Assembly: GCA_964247385.1 (NCBI GenBank)
Contig: CAXTUB010000005.1
Coordinates: forward strand, 62,001-126,000
Length of the DNA: 64,000 nucleotides
Source of the DNA: TMP-86 sp964247385
GTDB lineage: Bacteria > Pseudomonadota > Gammaproteobacteria > Steroidobacterales > Steroidobacteraceae
Direction: 5' to 3'
The translations under genes and the position numbers were made by a program. Of this stretch, positions 46,303 through 55,283 are shown one piece after another. The notes under the pieces are model-generated. The model was not told where the DNA came from. It ran no database searches and saw only the letters and a program-made list of their open reading frames with translations. Every line of letters begins with the position of its first letter. The first letter of the stretch is position 1.

Positions 46303-46595
46303 GGATCTCGCCGTTGGAGCATGCGGCGATCACAGATGAAATCCGGCGCAAGGTTCCGCAGGGGACGATCTACCTTTATGGCAGCCGCACGAACGACGCT
46401 TTGCGCGGCGGAGACATCGATCTCTTGGTGATCGGCGAGCCCGTCTCTTACGCCGATCAAATCGATCTCCTGCTGGCGATCAAGGCTCGCATCGGAGAGC
46501 AGAGGATCGATTTGAAACTGATATCGCCCGGCCAAGCGGCGAGCGATGCGTTCGTTCAGAGTATTTTGCCGGGCGCGATCAAACTGCTCGAATGA
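46299..46595 (+). CDS. MNT nucleotidyltransferase antitoxin (MntA-like)
   Basis: 98 residues starting GTG 46299, overlapping the HEPN gene by 4 bases. The minimal nucleotidyltransferase pattern is GSRTNDALRGGDIDLLV, with Gly28-Ser29 and catalytic Asp39 and Asp41. Together with the HEPN toxin it makes a type VII toxin-antitoxin pair; the enzyme activity would be AMP transfer to the toxin. Toxin-first order is typical here. Confidence 0.8.
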   Translation: MRISPLEHAAITDEIRRKVPQGTIYLYGSRTNDALRGGDIDLLVIGEPVSYADQIDLLLAIKARIGEQRIDLKLISPGQAASDAFVQSILPGAIKLLE

Positions 46596-46607
46596 GCGCA
46601 ACGGAGT

Positions 46608-47345
46608 TCATAGTCCGAACTCGCTCGCCTTGAATTGGAAGCGCTGCTGGCTCGGAAACGCCGCAAACGCGGTGACCTCGTTCTGTTCGATTCTGAAGTG
46701 CCAGGTGCGCGCGATTTTCGGCGCGCCGCGAAAAGCGGCGGGGTCGAACAAAGCGATGTTCGGTCGATGCAGGGCATCGCGCACCGAGGCGTAACGGATG
46801 GCTTGCGTGTGAATTGCGCGCGCGTCCGCCGCGAAGGACTGACACGCCGTGTAATCGTTGGGGCTTTTCCAGAGCGAGGCTGCGCCGTCCAGCGGCGCCG
46901 CGGTGAGATCGAGCGAGCGCTCGGCGTCGATGGTCACCGTGAACGAGGTGTGCTCGATGGTTGCGCGCGGAGGCGCAAGGCCCGGCGAACGAGACAAGAA
47001 GTACAAGCGCGACCACGCGGTTTCCGCAAGTGCAGTCGCAATGTGTTCGGAGGCGTAGAAAACGCCGGGGCGCTCCCCCGCGCGCCGAAAACGGGATGCC
47101 CGGTGATACCCGTAGCGAAACGGTGTGGCCAGGAGGTAGTGCAGGTGCACCGCGCTGGCCGGAAAGGGGGGCTTGACTTGCTCGACCAAAGACTCGAGCA
47201 GCATCTGATCCGCCGCATTTGCAGCGAGGCGGTTGGTGGAAATGCGATGCTGGGCTTCGACTACGCGCCACACCGCTCGCCGATATCGGCTGAAATGTCG
47301 GGGATGCGGCCGCGGTTCAGACGGAAGCGCGGAAGTCGTCGACAT
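46608..47345 (-). CDS. RES-domain toxin
   Basis: 245 residues. The RES signature is present: TPFRYGYHRASRFRRAGERPGVFYASEHIATALAETAWSRLYFL, followed by the later core. RES toxins (Xre-RES, MbcT-like) degrade or modify NAD+. Arginine and tyrosine of the FRY/SRFR motif are present. The gene overlaps the end of the antitoxin frame by 29 bases and is transcribed after it on the minus strand. Confidence 0.82.
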   Translation of the reverse strand: MSTTSALPSEPRPHPRHFSRYRRAVWRVVEAQHRISTNRLAANAADQMLLESLVEQVKPPFPASAVHLHYLLATPFRYGYHRASRFRRAGERPGVFYASEHIATALAETAWSRLYFLSRSPGLAPPRATIEHTSFTVTIDAERSLDLTAAPLDGAASLWKSPNDYTACQSFAADARAIHTQAIRYASVRDALHRPNIALFDPAAFRGAPKIARTWHFRIEQNEVTAFAAFPSQQRFQFKASEFGL

Positions 47346-47718
47346 AGCTCGCGACGTCCATGAGGCCGCGGATGGTCATGATCTGATCGATGGGGCGGCC
47401 GCCCAAATCCACGTTCGATGTGCGCAGCCAAGCAGAGGCCGTTTCGTCATCGCTTCCCACGACGGCATCCAAGCTGCGAAACAAGCGCACCAGGTATTGC
47501 GCCAGCTCGAATGGCTTGTCACCGGGTTTCAGCCGGTAAGCTCCGGAGCGCAGCCGCGAAACGCTGGCGGGCGACAAACCGAGCACATCGCCCAGCTGCT
47601 CATTGGTGAGTTGCCACAGCTCGGCAACCCGCGCGACGGCGGCGGAAATGACTTGCGCCTGCCGCGCCGGATCCTTCACGGCCACGGCGGCGAGAGCGGA
47701 CGTGCGCGGCGTTCTCAT
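47317..47718 (-). CDS. Xre/MbcA-type antitoxin partner of RES
   Basis: 133 residues from ATG 47718 (a TTG at 47724 is also in frame). Helix-turn-helix in the segment LWQLTNEQLGDVLGLSPASVSRLRSG, then the C-terminal MbcA/ParS/Xre toxin-binding domain ending LDAVVGSDDETASAWLRTSNVDLGGRPIDQIMTIRGLMDVASYVDDF. It neutralises RES and represses its own promoter in known relatives. Overlapping RES start implies translational coupling. Confidence 0.82.
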   Translation of the reverse strand: MRTPRTSALAAVAVKDPARQAQVISAAVARVAELWQLTNEQLGDVLGLSPASVSRLRSGAYRLKPGDKPFELAQYLVRLFRSLDAVVGSDDETASAWLRTSNVDLGGRPIDQIMTIRGLMDVASYVDDFRASV

Positions 47719-47724
47719 GAACAA

Positions 47725-47754
47725 AATGTATCATTGACATTCTAGTGAATGCAA
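47725..47754 (-). promoter_or_regulatory. Promoter and candidate operator of the Xre-RES pair
   Basis: On the minus strand TTGCAT (47754-47749) and TACATT (47730-47725) are 18 bases apart. The perfect inverted repeat CATTC-TAGT-GAATG (47738-47751) lies between them, overlapping the -35 box by 3 bases; this is a standard place for an autorepressor site. If the ATG at 47718 is used, the message would have almost no leader. Confidence 0.5.
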
Positions 47755-47791
47755 GGTTAACTCACCGTTCGATGCTGCCCGCAACCACGTC

Positions 47792-49207
47792 ATGAAGCTA
47801 TCCGTCGTTATCCTTGCCGCGGGGCAAGGCAAGCGCATGAAGTCGCGCCTGCCCAAAGTATTGCAACCGCTTGCGGGGGTGCCGCTTCTTCAGCATGTCA
47901 TTCACACGACGCGAGCGCTCCATGCCGAGCGCACCTACGTGGTGTATGGTCACGGCGGAGATCAAGTGCGCGCGGCCATGATGCACGAGCCCATCGAATG
48001 GGTGCTGCAAGCCGAGCAAAAAGGCACCGGCCATGCCGTGCAACAGGCCATGCCCGGTATTCCCGACGATCATTGGGTGCTGGTTCTCTATGGCGATGTG
48101 CCGCTGATCGCGCCGTCCACGCTCGAAAGCCTGGTCGCTCGCGCAAAAACCGATGCGCTCGCCATTTTGTCGGTTCATATGCAAGACCCTTCCGGCTATG
48201 GCCGGGTGTTGCGTGACTCACACGGTGAGGTGCGCGCCATCGTCGAAGAGCGCGATGCGAATGACGCGCAGCGCCGCATTCATGAAGCCAACACTGGGTT
48301 CCTCGCGGCGCCCGCGGCGCGCTTGCGTGAATGGCTTGCCGCTCTGAAGGCCGACAACGCGCAGGGCGAATACTATTTGACGGACGTCATCGCGGCGGCA
48401 GTGAGCGAAGGCGCCCCGGTGCATGCGTTGCTTGCGCCCACCGAGCTCGAGGTGCTGGGCGTGAACGACAAGGCGCAGCTTGCGCAAGTGGAAGCGGGTT
48501 TGCGTGCCCTGCGAGCCACGGCCTTGATGAAGGCGGGTGCAACCTTGGCTGATCCCGCGCGCATCGATATTCGCGGCGAAGTGTCACTGGGCGCCGATGT
48601 GTTCATCGACGTGAACGTGCTGCTCGAGGGCCGTGTCGTGCTTGGCGATGGAGTGAGCATTGGCGCGAACTGTTGTGTGAGCAATGCCACTCTCGGCGCA
48701 CGCACTCGCATCAAGCCTCATTGCGTCATCGATGGGGCCGTGCTCGGCGAGGCCTGCGAAATCGGCCCTTTTGCGCGCTTGCGGCCAGGCACTAAGCTCC
48801 ACGCAGGCGTGCACATCGGCAATTTCGTCGAAGTCAAAAATACGGAAATCGAGGCTGGCAGCAAGGCCAACCATCTGAGCTATCTCGGCGATGCCAGCCT
48901 GGGAAAGAATGTGAATGTCGGTGCCGGGACCATCACATGCAACTATGACGGCGCGAACAAGTGGCCGACCGTCATCGAGGACGGCGCGTTCGTGGGCTCA
49001 GGAAGCATGCTGGTGGCTCCCGTGCGCGTGGGCTCCGGCGCCACGATTGGCGCAGGCTCCGTAATCACCCGGGCAGCGCCAGCGGGCACCCTCACACTCG
49101 AGCGTTCACGGCAGACCGCCATCGATGCCTGGGAACGTCCAGCCAAGCTCGATGAAGCGCAAAAGCAAAAGCGCGTCGAGCAAGCAATGAAGAAAACCGA
49201 AAGCTGA
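47792..49207 (+). CDS. glmU: Bifunctional UDP-N-acetylglucosamine pyrophosphorylase / glucosamine-1-phosphate acetyltransferase
   Basis: 471 residues. The N-terminal pyrophosphorylase domain begins VVILAAGQGKRMKSRLPKVLQPL. The C-terminal half has the left-handed beta-helix hexapeptide repeats and the HIGNFVEVKNTEI acetyltransferase segment, plus NYDGANKWPTVIEDGAFVGSGSMLVAPV. Makes UDP-GlcNAc for peptidoglycan and LPS. It lies in the expected place between atp and glmS, but the two toxin pairs separate it from atpC. Confidence 0.96.
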   Translation: MKLSVVILAAGQGKRMKSRLPKVLQPLAGVPLLQHVIHTTRALHAERTYVVYGHGGDQVRAAMMHEPIEWVLQAEQKGTGHAVQQAMPGIPDDHWVLVLYGDVPLIAPSTLESLVARAKTDALAILSVHMQDPSGYGRVLRDSHGEVRAIVEERDANDAQRRIHEANTGFLAAPAARLREWLAALKADNAQGEYYLTDVIAAAVSEGAPVHALLAPTELEVLGVNDKAQLAQVEAGLRALRATALMKAGATLADPARIDIRGEVSLGADVFIDVNVLLEGRVVLGDGVSIGANCCVSNATLGARTRIKPHCVIDGAVLGEACEIGPFARLRPGTKLHAGVHIGNFVEVKNTEIEAGSKANHLSYLGDASLGKNVNVGAGTITCNYDGANKWPTVIEDGAFVGSGSMLVAPVRVGSGATIGAGSVITRAAPAGTLTLERSRQTAIDAWERPAKLDEAQKQKRVEQAMKKTES

Positions 49208-49225
49208 CCGCGCGCCCGCAGCGGA

Positions 49226-49594
49226 TCACGAGCCCTCCGCCGGCTCGGTAAAGCGCTCGACGAAAGTGCGTGTGCTGCGCCAGATCTCACTCCAGTCCGA
49301 GAGCACGGCGCGGCCCAGGTCGGTGATGCGGTAATAGCGCCGCGCCGGCCCGGAATAAGACGGCACGATGCGGCTGGTGAGAAATCCCTTGGCGCCGAGC
49401 GCCCGAAGCACGGGATACAGCGTGCCTTCCTTGAAAATGGCCTCGCCCGCAGCGGCGTGGCGCAGCCGCTTAGCAATTTCGTAGCCGTAAAGATCCTCGG
49501 TGGAGCGGCTCAGTACCGCGAGCAAAACCAATGCGACAAGACCGCCGTTCAGATCCTTTTGGAATTTATCGGAGTGTGCCCGGCTCACATCCAT
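49226..49594 (-). CDS. PadR-family transcriptional regulator
   Basis: 122 residues. A winged helix in GGLVALVLLAVLSRSTEDLYGYEIAKRL, KEGTLYPVLRALGAKGFLTSR and RRYYRITDLGRAVLSDWSEIW is the PadR pattern. It converges with glmU and is divergent from glmS. The 180-base gap to glmS is AT-rich (49605-49650), a likely bidirectional promoter area; target genes are not known. Confidence 0.87.
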   Translation of the reverse strand: MDVSRAHSDKFQKDLNGGLVALVLLAVLSRSTEDLYGYEIAKRLRHAAAGEAIFKEGTLYPVLRALGAKGFLTSRIVPSYSGPARRYYRITDLGRAVLSDWSEIWRSTRTFVERFTEPAEGS

Positions 49595-49772
49595 ACCCCA
49601 GAGACACTAATATCATTAAGTAAATACTATAAGTCAAATAACAATAGTTGATGACTGCCTCAAAGGCTAGACAGAATTCGCTGCCTATGAATGCGTGCAC
49701 TTGTGAACTTCCTGGTTTCGCAGGGCAGTGAGTCGTGCACAATGCGTGCCCTTCTCGACTCGCGGAAATCGT

Positions 49773-51605
49773 ATGTGTGGAATTGTCGGCGCCGTTGCCG
49801 AGCGCAATGTGGTTCCCATTCTTCTCGAGGGCTTACGCCGGCTCGAATATCGGGGCTACGACTCTGCGGGCTTGGCGGTAGTCAAGTCGGATCACCATGT
49901 AGAGCGCTTGCGCGCCGTCGGGAAGGTCAAGAATTTGGCTGAGGCCGTGGCAACGCATGGCACCAGCGGACATACCGGCATCGCGCACACCCGCTGGGCC
50001 ACGCACGGCGTGCCGAGCGAGCGCAACGCGCACCCGCAAATGTCCAGTGGCGATGTGGCCATCGTGCACAACGGGATCATCGAAAATCACGAGACCCTGC
50101 GCGAAGATCTCAAACAGAAAGGCTATCGATTTACGTCTGAGACCGACACCGAGGTCATTGCGCACCGCATTCATTACCACACGAAAGCCACCCCCGACTT
50201 GTTCGCCGCCGTGCGCAAGACGGTGGCTGAGCTGCGCGGCGCCTATGCGCTGGCGGTCATGTCCGAGCGCGATCCGGACTGCATCGTGCTCGCACGCGAG
50301 GGTTGCCCTGTCGTGGTGGGACTCGGGATCGACGAGAACTTCGTCGCCTCCGATGTCTCCGCGCTTCTGCCCGTCACGCGCCGCTTCATGTTCTTGAATG
50401 AGGGCGATGTCGCCGAGATCCGCCGCAAGGAAGTCAAGGTGGTCGATGTCGCAGGCGCCCCTCAAACACGCGCCGTGCGCGAAAGCGAATTGCCGGCTGA
50501 TGCCGCCGAGCGCGGCGAATACCGGCACTTCATGCTCAAGGAAATTCACGAACAGCCGCGCGCCATCGCGCAAACTCTGGAGGAGCGAGTGGCCGGCGGC
50601 CGGCTCCTCGATGCCGCATTTGGTCCGGCGGCGCACGAGGTTTTCGCCAAAACACGTGCGGTGCACATCGTGGCGTGTGGCACGAGCTTTCACTCCGGTC
50701 TGGTCGCGAGCTATTTCATCGAGCAAATTTGCCGCATCCCGGCCCGCATCGAGATTGCAAGCGAATACCGGTATCGCGATCCCGTGGTGACGCCGGATAC
50801 GTTGTTCGTGACGATTTCGCAATCCGGCGAGACCGCGGATACGCTCGCGGCGCTGCGCCTCGCGCGGCAACGCGGCTATCTGTCGACGCTTGCCATCTGC
50901 AACGTGCCCGAGAGCTCCATGGTGCGGGAGTCGGAGCTCGTATTGCTGACGCGCGCGGGGCCCGAAATCGGCGTGGCTTCGACCAAAGCATTCACCACTC
51001 AGCTCACGGCCTTGTCGATGCTGGTGGTGGCGCTCGCCAAGCGCAACGGCGACGTCGAGCGCGAGCGCGGGCTCATCGCGCGGCTTCTCGAGTTGCCCGC
51101 GCTGGTGGAGAAAACGCTCGCCCTCGATGACACCGTACGATTGCTCGCCGAGCGCTTCGCCGAAAAGCACCACGCGTTGTTTCTCGGGCGCGGCGCGCTG
51201 TCATCCATCGCGATGGAAGGCGCCCTCAAGCTCAAGGAAATTTCCTACATCCACGCAGAGGCTTACGCCGCGGGCGAGCTCAAGCACGGCCCGCTGGCAT
51301 TGGTGGATGAGGACATGCCCGTCATCACCGTGGCGCCGAACAACGATCTGCTCGAGAAATTGAAGTCGAACTTGCAGGAAGTGCGCGCTCGGGGCGGCGA
51401 GCTGTTCGTGTTCGCCGATCCGGATGCCGGCATCGAAAGCGAGCAAAACATCACGGTCATCAAGATGCCGGCGCACATCAGCTACTTTCAGGCGCCCATC
51501 GTGTATTCGATTCCCCTGCAGCTGCTTGCGTATCATGTCGCGGTGTTGAAGGGCACCGATGTCGACCAGCCGCGCAACCTCGCCAAAAGCGTTACCGTCG
51601 AGTAA
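49773..51605 (+). CDS. glmS: Glutamine-fructose-6-phosphate aminotransferase (isomerising)
   Basis: 610 residues from ATG 49773, beginning CGIVGAVAERNVV with the N-terminal nucleophile cysteine; the frame is open 45 bases further upstream, but this start is required for the active Cys. SIS domains include GTSFHSGLVA, SQSGETADTLAAL and a final LAYHVAVLKGTDVDQPRNLAKSVTVE. Produces glucosamine-6-phosphate, the input for GlmM and GlmU. Confidence 0.97.
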   Translation: MCGIVGAVAERNVVPILLEGLRRLEYRGYDSAGLAVVKSDHHVERLRAVGKVKNLAEAVATHGTSGHTGIAHTRWATHGVPSERNAHPQMSSGDVAIVHNGIIENHETLREDLKQKGYRFTSETDTEVIAHRIHYHTKATPDLFAAVRKTVAELRGAYALAVMSERDPDCIVLAREGCPVVVGLGIDENFVASDVSALLPVTRRFMFLNEGDVAEIRRKEVKVVDVAGAPQTRAVRESELPADAAERGEYRHFMLKEIHEQPRAIAQTLEERVAGGRLLDAAFGPAAHEVFAKTRAVHIVACGTSFHSGLVASYFIEQICRIPARIEIASEYRYRDPVVTPDTLFVTISQSGETADTLAALRLARQRGYLSTLAICNVPESSMVRESELVLLTRAGPEIGVASTKAFTTQLTALSMLVVALAKRNGDVERERGLIARLLELPALVEKTLALDDTVRLLAERFAEKHHALFLGRGALSSIAMEGALKLKEISYIHAEAYAAGELKHGPLALVDEDMPVITVAPNNDLLEKLKSNLQEVRARGGELFVFADPDAGIESEQNITVIKMPAHISYFQAPIVYSIPLQLLAYHVAVLKGTDVDQPRNLAKSVTVE

Positions 51606-52305
51606 GTCGAGACGCAAAGGCGCCGCGCGCGGCGAAAATGCCGCGTCGAGCGACAGCGCTGGGCGAAGCCAACGCGCGAAACGCCAGCCGAGTGCTTCGG
51701 GCGATGCGTCCAACCGCCGCTTCGATGCGGCCTATTTTCGCCGTTATTACTTCGATCCGGCGACGCGAGTCACCGAACCGCGCGAGATGCAGCGGCGCGC
51801 CAATCTGATCGCGGCGGTGCTCGCCGCCGCGCAACTTCCGGTGCGCAGCATTTTGGATATGGGCTGCGGAACCGGGCTCTTGCGCTCAGCCTTCGCGCGC
51901 GTTCTGCCCCGGGCCTCGTACGTAGGGATGGAATCGAGCGGCTACTTATGCCGGCGTTACGGCTGGCTGCGAGGCGCGGTGCAGACTTTCACGCTGCAGC
52001 GGCCCGTCGATTTGCTCGTCTGCTACGACGTGCTGCAGTACCTGAGCGACGCTGAGGCCGCGCGCGCCCTGGACAACTTCGCAGCGCTGACGCGCAGTGC
52101 ACTGCATTTCTCTGCGCTCACTCGCAAGGATTGGCGCGAGCATTGCGACCGCACGCTCACCGATGGCCGCGTGCATCTCAGGGGCGGCGACTGGTATCGG
52201 CGGCGACTTGCGAAGAATTTTGATTACCTGGGATTTGGAGTGTGGGTGCGCCGAGGTGTGAGCGTGATCGCGTGGGAGCTGGAGCGCTGCGCGGCGGCAA
52301 GCTAG
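51559..52305 (+). CDS. Class I SAM-dependent methyltransferase
   Basis: 248 residues. A basic, serine-rich first about 50 residues overlap the end of glmS by 47 bases, so the real start may be later. The core has RRFDAAYFRRYYFDPATRVT, then motif I SILDMGCGTGLLRSAFAR and VDLLVCYDVLQYLSDAEAARAL. Acceptor unknown. Transcribed with glmS. Confidence 0.8.
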   Translation: MSTSRATSPKALPSSKSRRKGAARGENAASSDSAGRSQRAKRQPSASGDASNRRFDAAYFRRYYFDPATRVTEPREMQRRANLIAAVLAAAQLPVRSILDMGCGTGLLRSAFARVLPRASYVGMESSGYLCRRYGWLRGAVQTFTLQRPVDLLVCYDVLQYLSDAEAARALDNFAALTRSALHFSALTRKDWREHCDRTLTDGRVHLRGGDWYRRRLAKNFDYLGFGVWVRRGVSVIAWELERCAAAS

Positions 52306-52378
52306 CGCAACCGCGAGCTAACACAACCGCGAGCTACGCAACTGTGAGCTAGCGCAACCGCGAGCTAGCACCACCGCG
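52300..52378. repeat. Five 15-16-bp tandem repeats after the methyltransferase gene
   Basis: Degenerate copies of AGCTAGCGCAACCGCG start at 52300, 52316, 52332, 52347 and 52363; the third is the most diverged. They fill the space between the end of the methyltransferase and the end of dacB on the other strand. No function is evident; the array could form small hairpins between the AGCT ends. Confidence 0.8.
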
Positions 52379-52381
52379 AGG

Positions 52382-53824
52382 CTATTGCTCGAGCGCCCAT
52401 TGCACGAGCGCGGCGTGCACGGGCTCGGCCGCGCCATCGTCGGCGCGCGCGTGGTTGACGATCGAGACCAGCACAAAATTCTTTCCGCTTCGTGAGCTCA
52501 CGAAGCCGGCCACGCCGCTGACTCCACTCAAGTGGCCGGTCTTCAGGCGGGCGGCGCCCGCGGGCGTGTCGCGCAAGCGAGCGCGCAAGGTGCCATCGAT
52601 TCCCGCCAACGGCAGAGAGGCCATGAACTCCGGCGCAAACGCGCTGCGCTGCGCCGCGCGCAGCACACTCGCGAGGTCGAGCACCGTGACGTGCGTGTTG
52701 CGCGACAACCCGGAGCCGTTATCGATGTCGACGTCTTGCAAGGACAACCCGCGCGCTCGGCTCCATTCTGCGATGGCCTGCGCGCCCTTTTGCTCGGTCG
52801 CGGGAACTCCGTAGCGTTCTTGACCGAGCGTCAACAACAAATGCCGCGCCATCAAATTGCTGCTGAATTTATTGGTGAGCCGGACGATCTCGGCCAGGCT
52901 CAGCGAATCGAAGCTGAAAAAGGGTTTCGCCGCCGCAGGGGTCAGCGCAACTTCGAGTTTGCCGTCCAGCTCGCCGCCGAGCTGGCGCCAATAATTCAAG
53001 AAGGCTCCAAACGCGTAGTCGGCGGGCCGCATCAACACGCGCGAGAATGAGCGCGGCGCGCAGTCTTGAGCGAGCGCTCCGGAGAAGACCACTTTGTCCC
53101 AGCGCGGCGAGACGACATCGAAATCCACGCGCCGTGCCGCTCCATTGCACCGGCCGCTGCTGTACCGGATGCGATTGTCGACTTCGAGGTTGGGAAGCGC
53201 CGGGTCCATCTCGATATCGACTTTCCGGGTCGCGGAGTTCGGTACCAGCCGAAACTCGATGCTCTGGAAATTGACCATGAGCGCATCGGGAATGACGTTG
53301 TATGCGCGGTGCGGACGGCCATCGAATGCGCCCGGATCATCCTCAGCCAACAGATAAGCGGAATTGTCGATCACCAGATTGCCGCGGATCTTGCGCAGGC
53401 CTCGGCCGCGCAGCGCGCGCGCAAAGCTCCACCAGCGCTCGAGCGTCATGAACGGGTCGCCTCCGCCTTGAACGACGAGATCGCCGTCGAGCACTCCGTT
53501 CGATACCTCGCCTCTGAGCAGCGCTTTGGTGTGCCAGGTATAGGCGGGACCGAGTATGTCGAGGCTTGCGAAGGTGGTGAGCACCTTGACGGTGGATGCG
53601 GGGCTGCGCGGCGTTGCCGTATTCAGGGCGGCAACCGTTCGGGAAGTGCTCAGATCGATGAGCACCAAGCTTTCCGCGGACGTTGGAATGCGCGCTTGGG
53701 CCAAAGCGGCCAGCACGGCGCGCGGCGCACCTGGCGCGTCCGCGCGGGGGCGCTCGTCCGCACGCACGCGCGACAGCGCGAGCAACACGACCGCGGCGAA
53801 ATAGCTGCGCAGCCGCCTGCTCAT
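52382..53824 (-). CDS. dacB: D-alanyl-D-alanine carboxypeptidase/endopeptidase (PBP4 type)
   Basis: 480 residues with a signal sequence. Class C low-molecular-weight penicillin-binding protein marks: SxxK as Ser77-Thr-Val-Lys80, SxN as SSN at 321-323, and KTG at 428-430. It trims peptidoglycan cross-links in the periplasm. The start overlaps the MATE gene end by four bases (ATGA), so both are co-expressed on the minus strand. Confidence 0.93.
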   Translation of the reverse strand: MSRRLRSYFAAVVLLALSRVRADERPRADAPGAPRAVLAALAQARIPTSAESLVLIDLSTSRTVAALNTATPRSPASTVKVLTTFASLDILGPAYTWHTKALLRGEVSNGVLDGDLVVQGGGDPFMTLERWWSFARALRGRGLRKIRGNLVIDNSAYLLAEDDPGAFDGRPHRAYNVIPDALMVNFQSIEFRLVPNSATRKVDIEMDPALPNLEVDNRIRYSSGRCNGAARRVDFDVVSPRWDKVVFSGALAQDCAPRSFSRVLMRPADYAFGAFLNYWRQLGGELDGKLEVALTPAAAKPFFSFDSLSLAEIVRLTNKFSSNLMARHLLLTLGQERYGVPATEQKGAQAIAEWSRARGLSLQDVDIDNGSGLSRNTHVTVLDLASVLRAAQRSAFAPEFMASLPLAGIDGTLRARLRDTPAGAARLKTGHLSGVSGVAGFVSSRSGKNFVLVSIVNHARADDGAAEPVHAALVQWALEQ

Positions 53825-55281
53825 CCGGTGCTGAATTTCAGATCAATGCGTTGCCACGCGCCGGACCACCATCGCAGATACAGCATGATTCCGAGCAACA
53901 TCATATAAGCCACTGCGGCAATCCAGCCGCCCAATGCGCCATAGCCATAACTGGGAAGCCACGACACCCATGCGTGTCCCGGCGCGAACGCGAGCGCTTG
54001 CGTCAGCGGGATGAAAAACAGCCACGACAACGCGATGACCATGAGCGCGGGCAACAGCGCATCGCCCGCGCCTCGCAGGCAAGCGCCGCTGCTGATATTC
54101 AATCCGTCGAAGATTTGATATCCCGTGGCGATCCACAGCAGAACGGTGGCGCGCGCCACCACCGTTGCCGCCTGCGGGTCGGATGAGTTCACGAACCAGG
54201 GCAGCACGTCCGGACCGGAAAGCGCCAGGAGCAATCCGAGGATTCCCATGTAACTCACGCATAGGATGACGATGCCATTGCCAACTTTTGCGGCCCACGC
54301 CTTGTTCCCGGCGCCGATGGCCTGGCCGACGAGCGTGGTGCCGGCCATCGCGATGCCATACGCGGGCATGTAGCAGATCGAGGTCAATGCAAATACGATT
54401 TGCGTGGCTGCTCCATCCACCGAGCTCAAGTTGACTTGGATCAACGTGAACAGCGCGAACCCGAAAAGATCCGCGGCATACAGCAGCCCCATCGGAAAAC
54501 CCAATCTCAATTGCGCCGTCAGTAAGCGCATGCGCAAGGCGCCGACCCAATGCGTTTTGTAGCGTGCGCGGAGCGATGCGCTCAGGAACAAGGCGAATGC
54601 CATGCCGATGCCCAGCAGCTGCGCGGCGCCCGTGGCCCAAGCAGAGCCCGCGATGCCCAAGCTCCAGTGAAACATGAACAGCTCGTTCAGAACCGCATTG
54701 GCGGCCGCAACGCTCACGGTCACCGCCAGCGTGATGCGCGGCCGTCCGATGCCATTGAAAAAGCCGAGCAAAGTCCACAGCGCGACCCCGATCGGCGCGC
54801 ACAGCATCCGCGGCATCCAATAATCGAGCGCCAGTGGCAAGGTCTCGCTGGGAATTTCGAATGGCGCGAACAGCCATGAGCCGCCGAACGCGAGCACTGC
54901 AAACAGCGGCGCCGTGACGAGCGAGCCCCACAATGCGATCCAAGTGGCTTGCGCGGCGCGTGCGAAACGACGCGCGCCATGCGCCTGCGCCACCAGGGTT
55001 TGCACCGAGAGCCCGACACCGCCGAAGAGAAAAATGAAAACCAGCACGGGCCAATACACCGCGCCGATGGCCGCCGTGGCCGCGGTTGACAGTCGGCTCA
55101 CGAACCAAGTATCGGTGGCGTTGAGAATGGCTTGCACGGCGCTGTTCAGCATGAAGGGCAGCGCAAGTCGCACGATCAGCCGATAATCGACTCGAGTCTG
55201 GCCGTCGGGGCCCAGACGTTGACCCGGCAGAGTCATGGCGGCTTTCATAGCGGTCCGCGAGAATAGCCGAGCACTGAGCAA
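53821..55281 (-). CDS. MATE-family multidrug/toxin exporter
   Basis: Up to 486 residues with 12 hydrophobic segments. ALPFMLNSAVQAILNATDTWFVSRLSTAATAAIGAVYWPV and the later AAQLLGIGM, GYQIFDGLNISSGACLRGAGDALLP blocks are typical. It exports organic molecules using Na+ or H+. The start may be the ATG at 55248 or 55236 instead. It is divergent from the small gene at 55284 with only 2 bases between starts. Confidence 0.9.
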   Translation of the reverse strand: MLSARLFSRTAMKAAMTLPGQRLGPDGQTRVDYRLIVRLALPFMLNSAVQAILNATDTWFVSRLSTAATAAIGAVYWPVLVFIFLFGGVGLSVQTLVAQAHGARRFARAAQATWIALWGSLVTAPLFAVLAFGGSWLFAPFEIPSETLPLALDYWMPRMLCAPIGVALWTLLGFFNGIGRPRITLAVTVSVAAANAVLNELFMFHWSLGIAGSAWATGAAQLLGIGMAFALFLSASLRARYKTHWVGALRMRLLTAQLRLGFPMGLLYAADLFGFALFTLIQVNLSSVDGAATQIVFALTSICYMPAYGIAMAGTTLVGQAIGAGNKAWAAKVGNGIVILCVSYMGILGLLLALSGPDVLPWFVNSSDPQAATVVARATVLLWIATGYQIFDGLNISSGACLRGAGDALLPALMVIALSWLFFIPLTQALAFAPGHAWVSWLPSYGYGALGGWIAAVAYMMLLGIMLYLRWWSGAWQRIDLKFSTG

Positions 55282-55283
55282 GA

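Noticed and set aside
49595..49772. glmS-type riboswitch/ribozyme before glmS
   Set aside because: That ribozyme is typical of Gram-positive bacteria, and its core was not recognisable in this short AT-rich gap.
49833..51173. A 446-codon minus-strand frame opposite glmS
   Set aside because: Shadow of glmS; no domain or start context.
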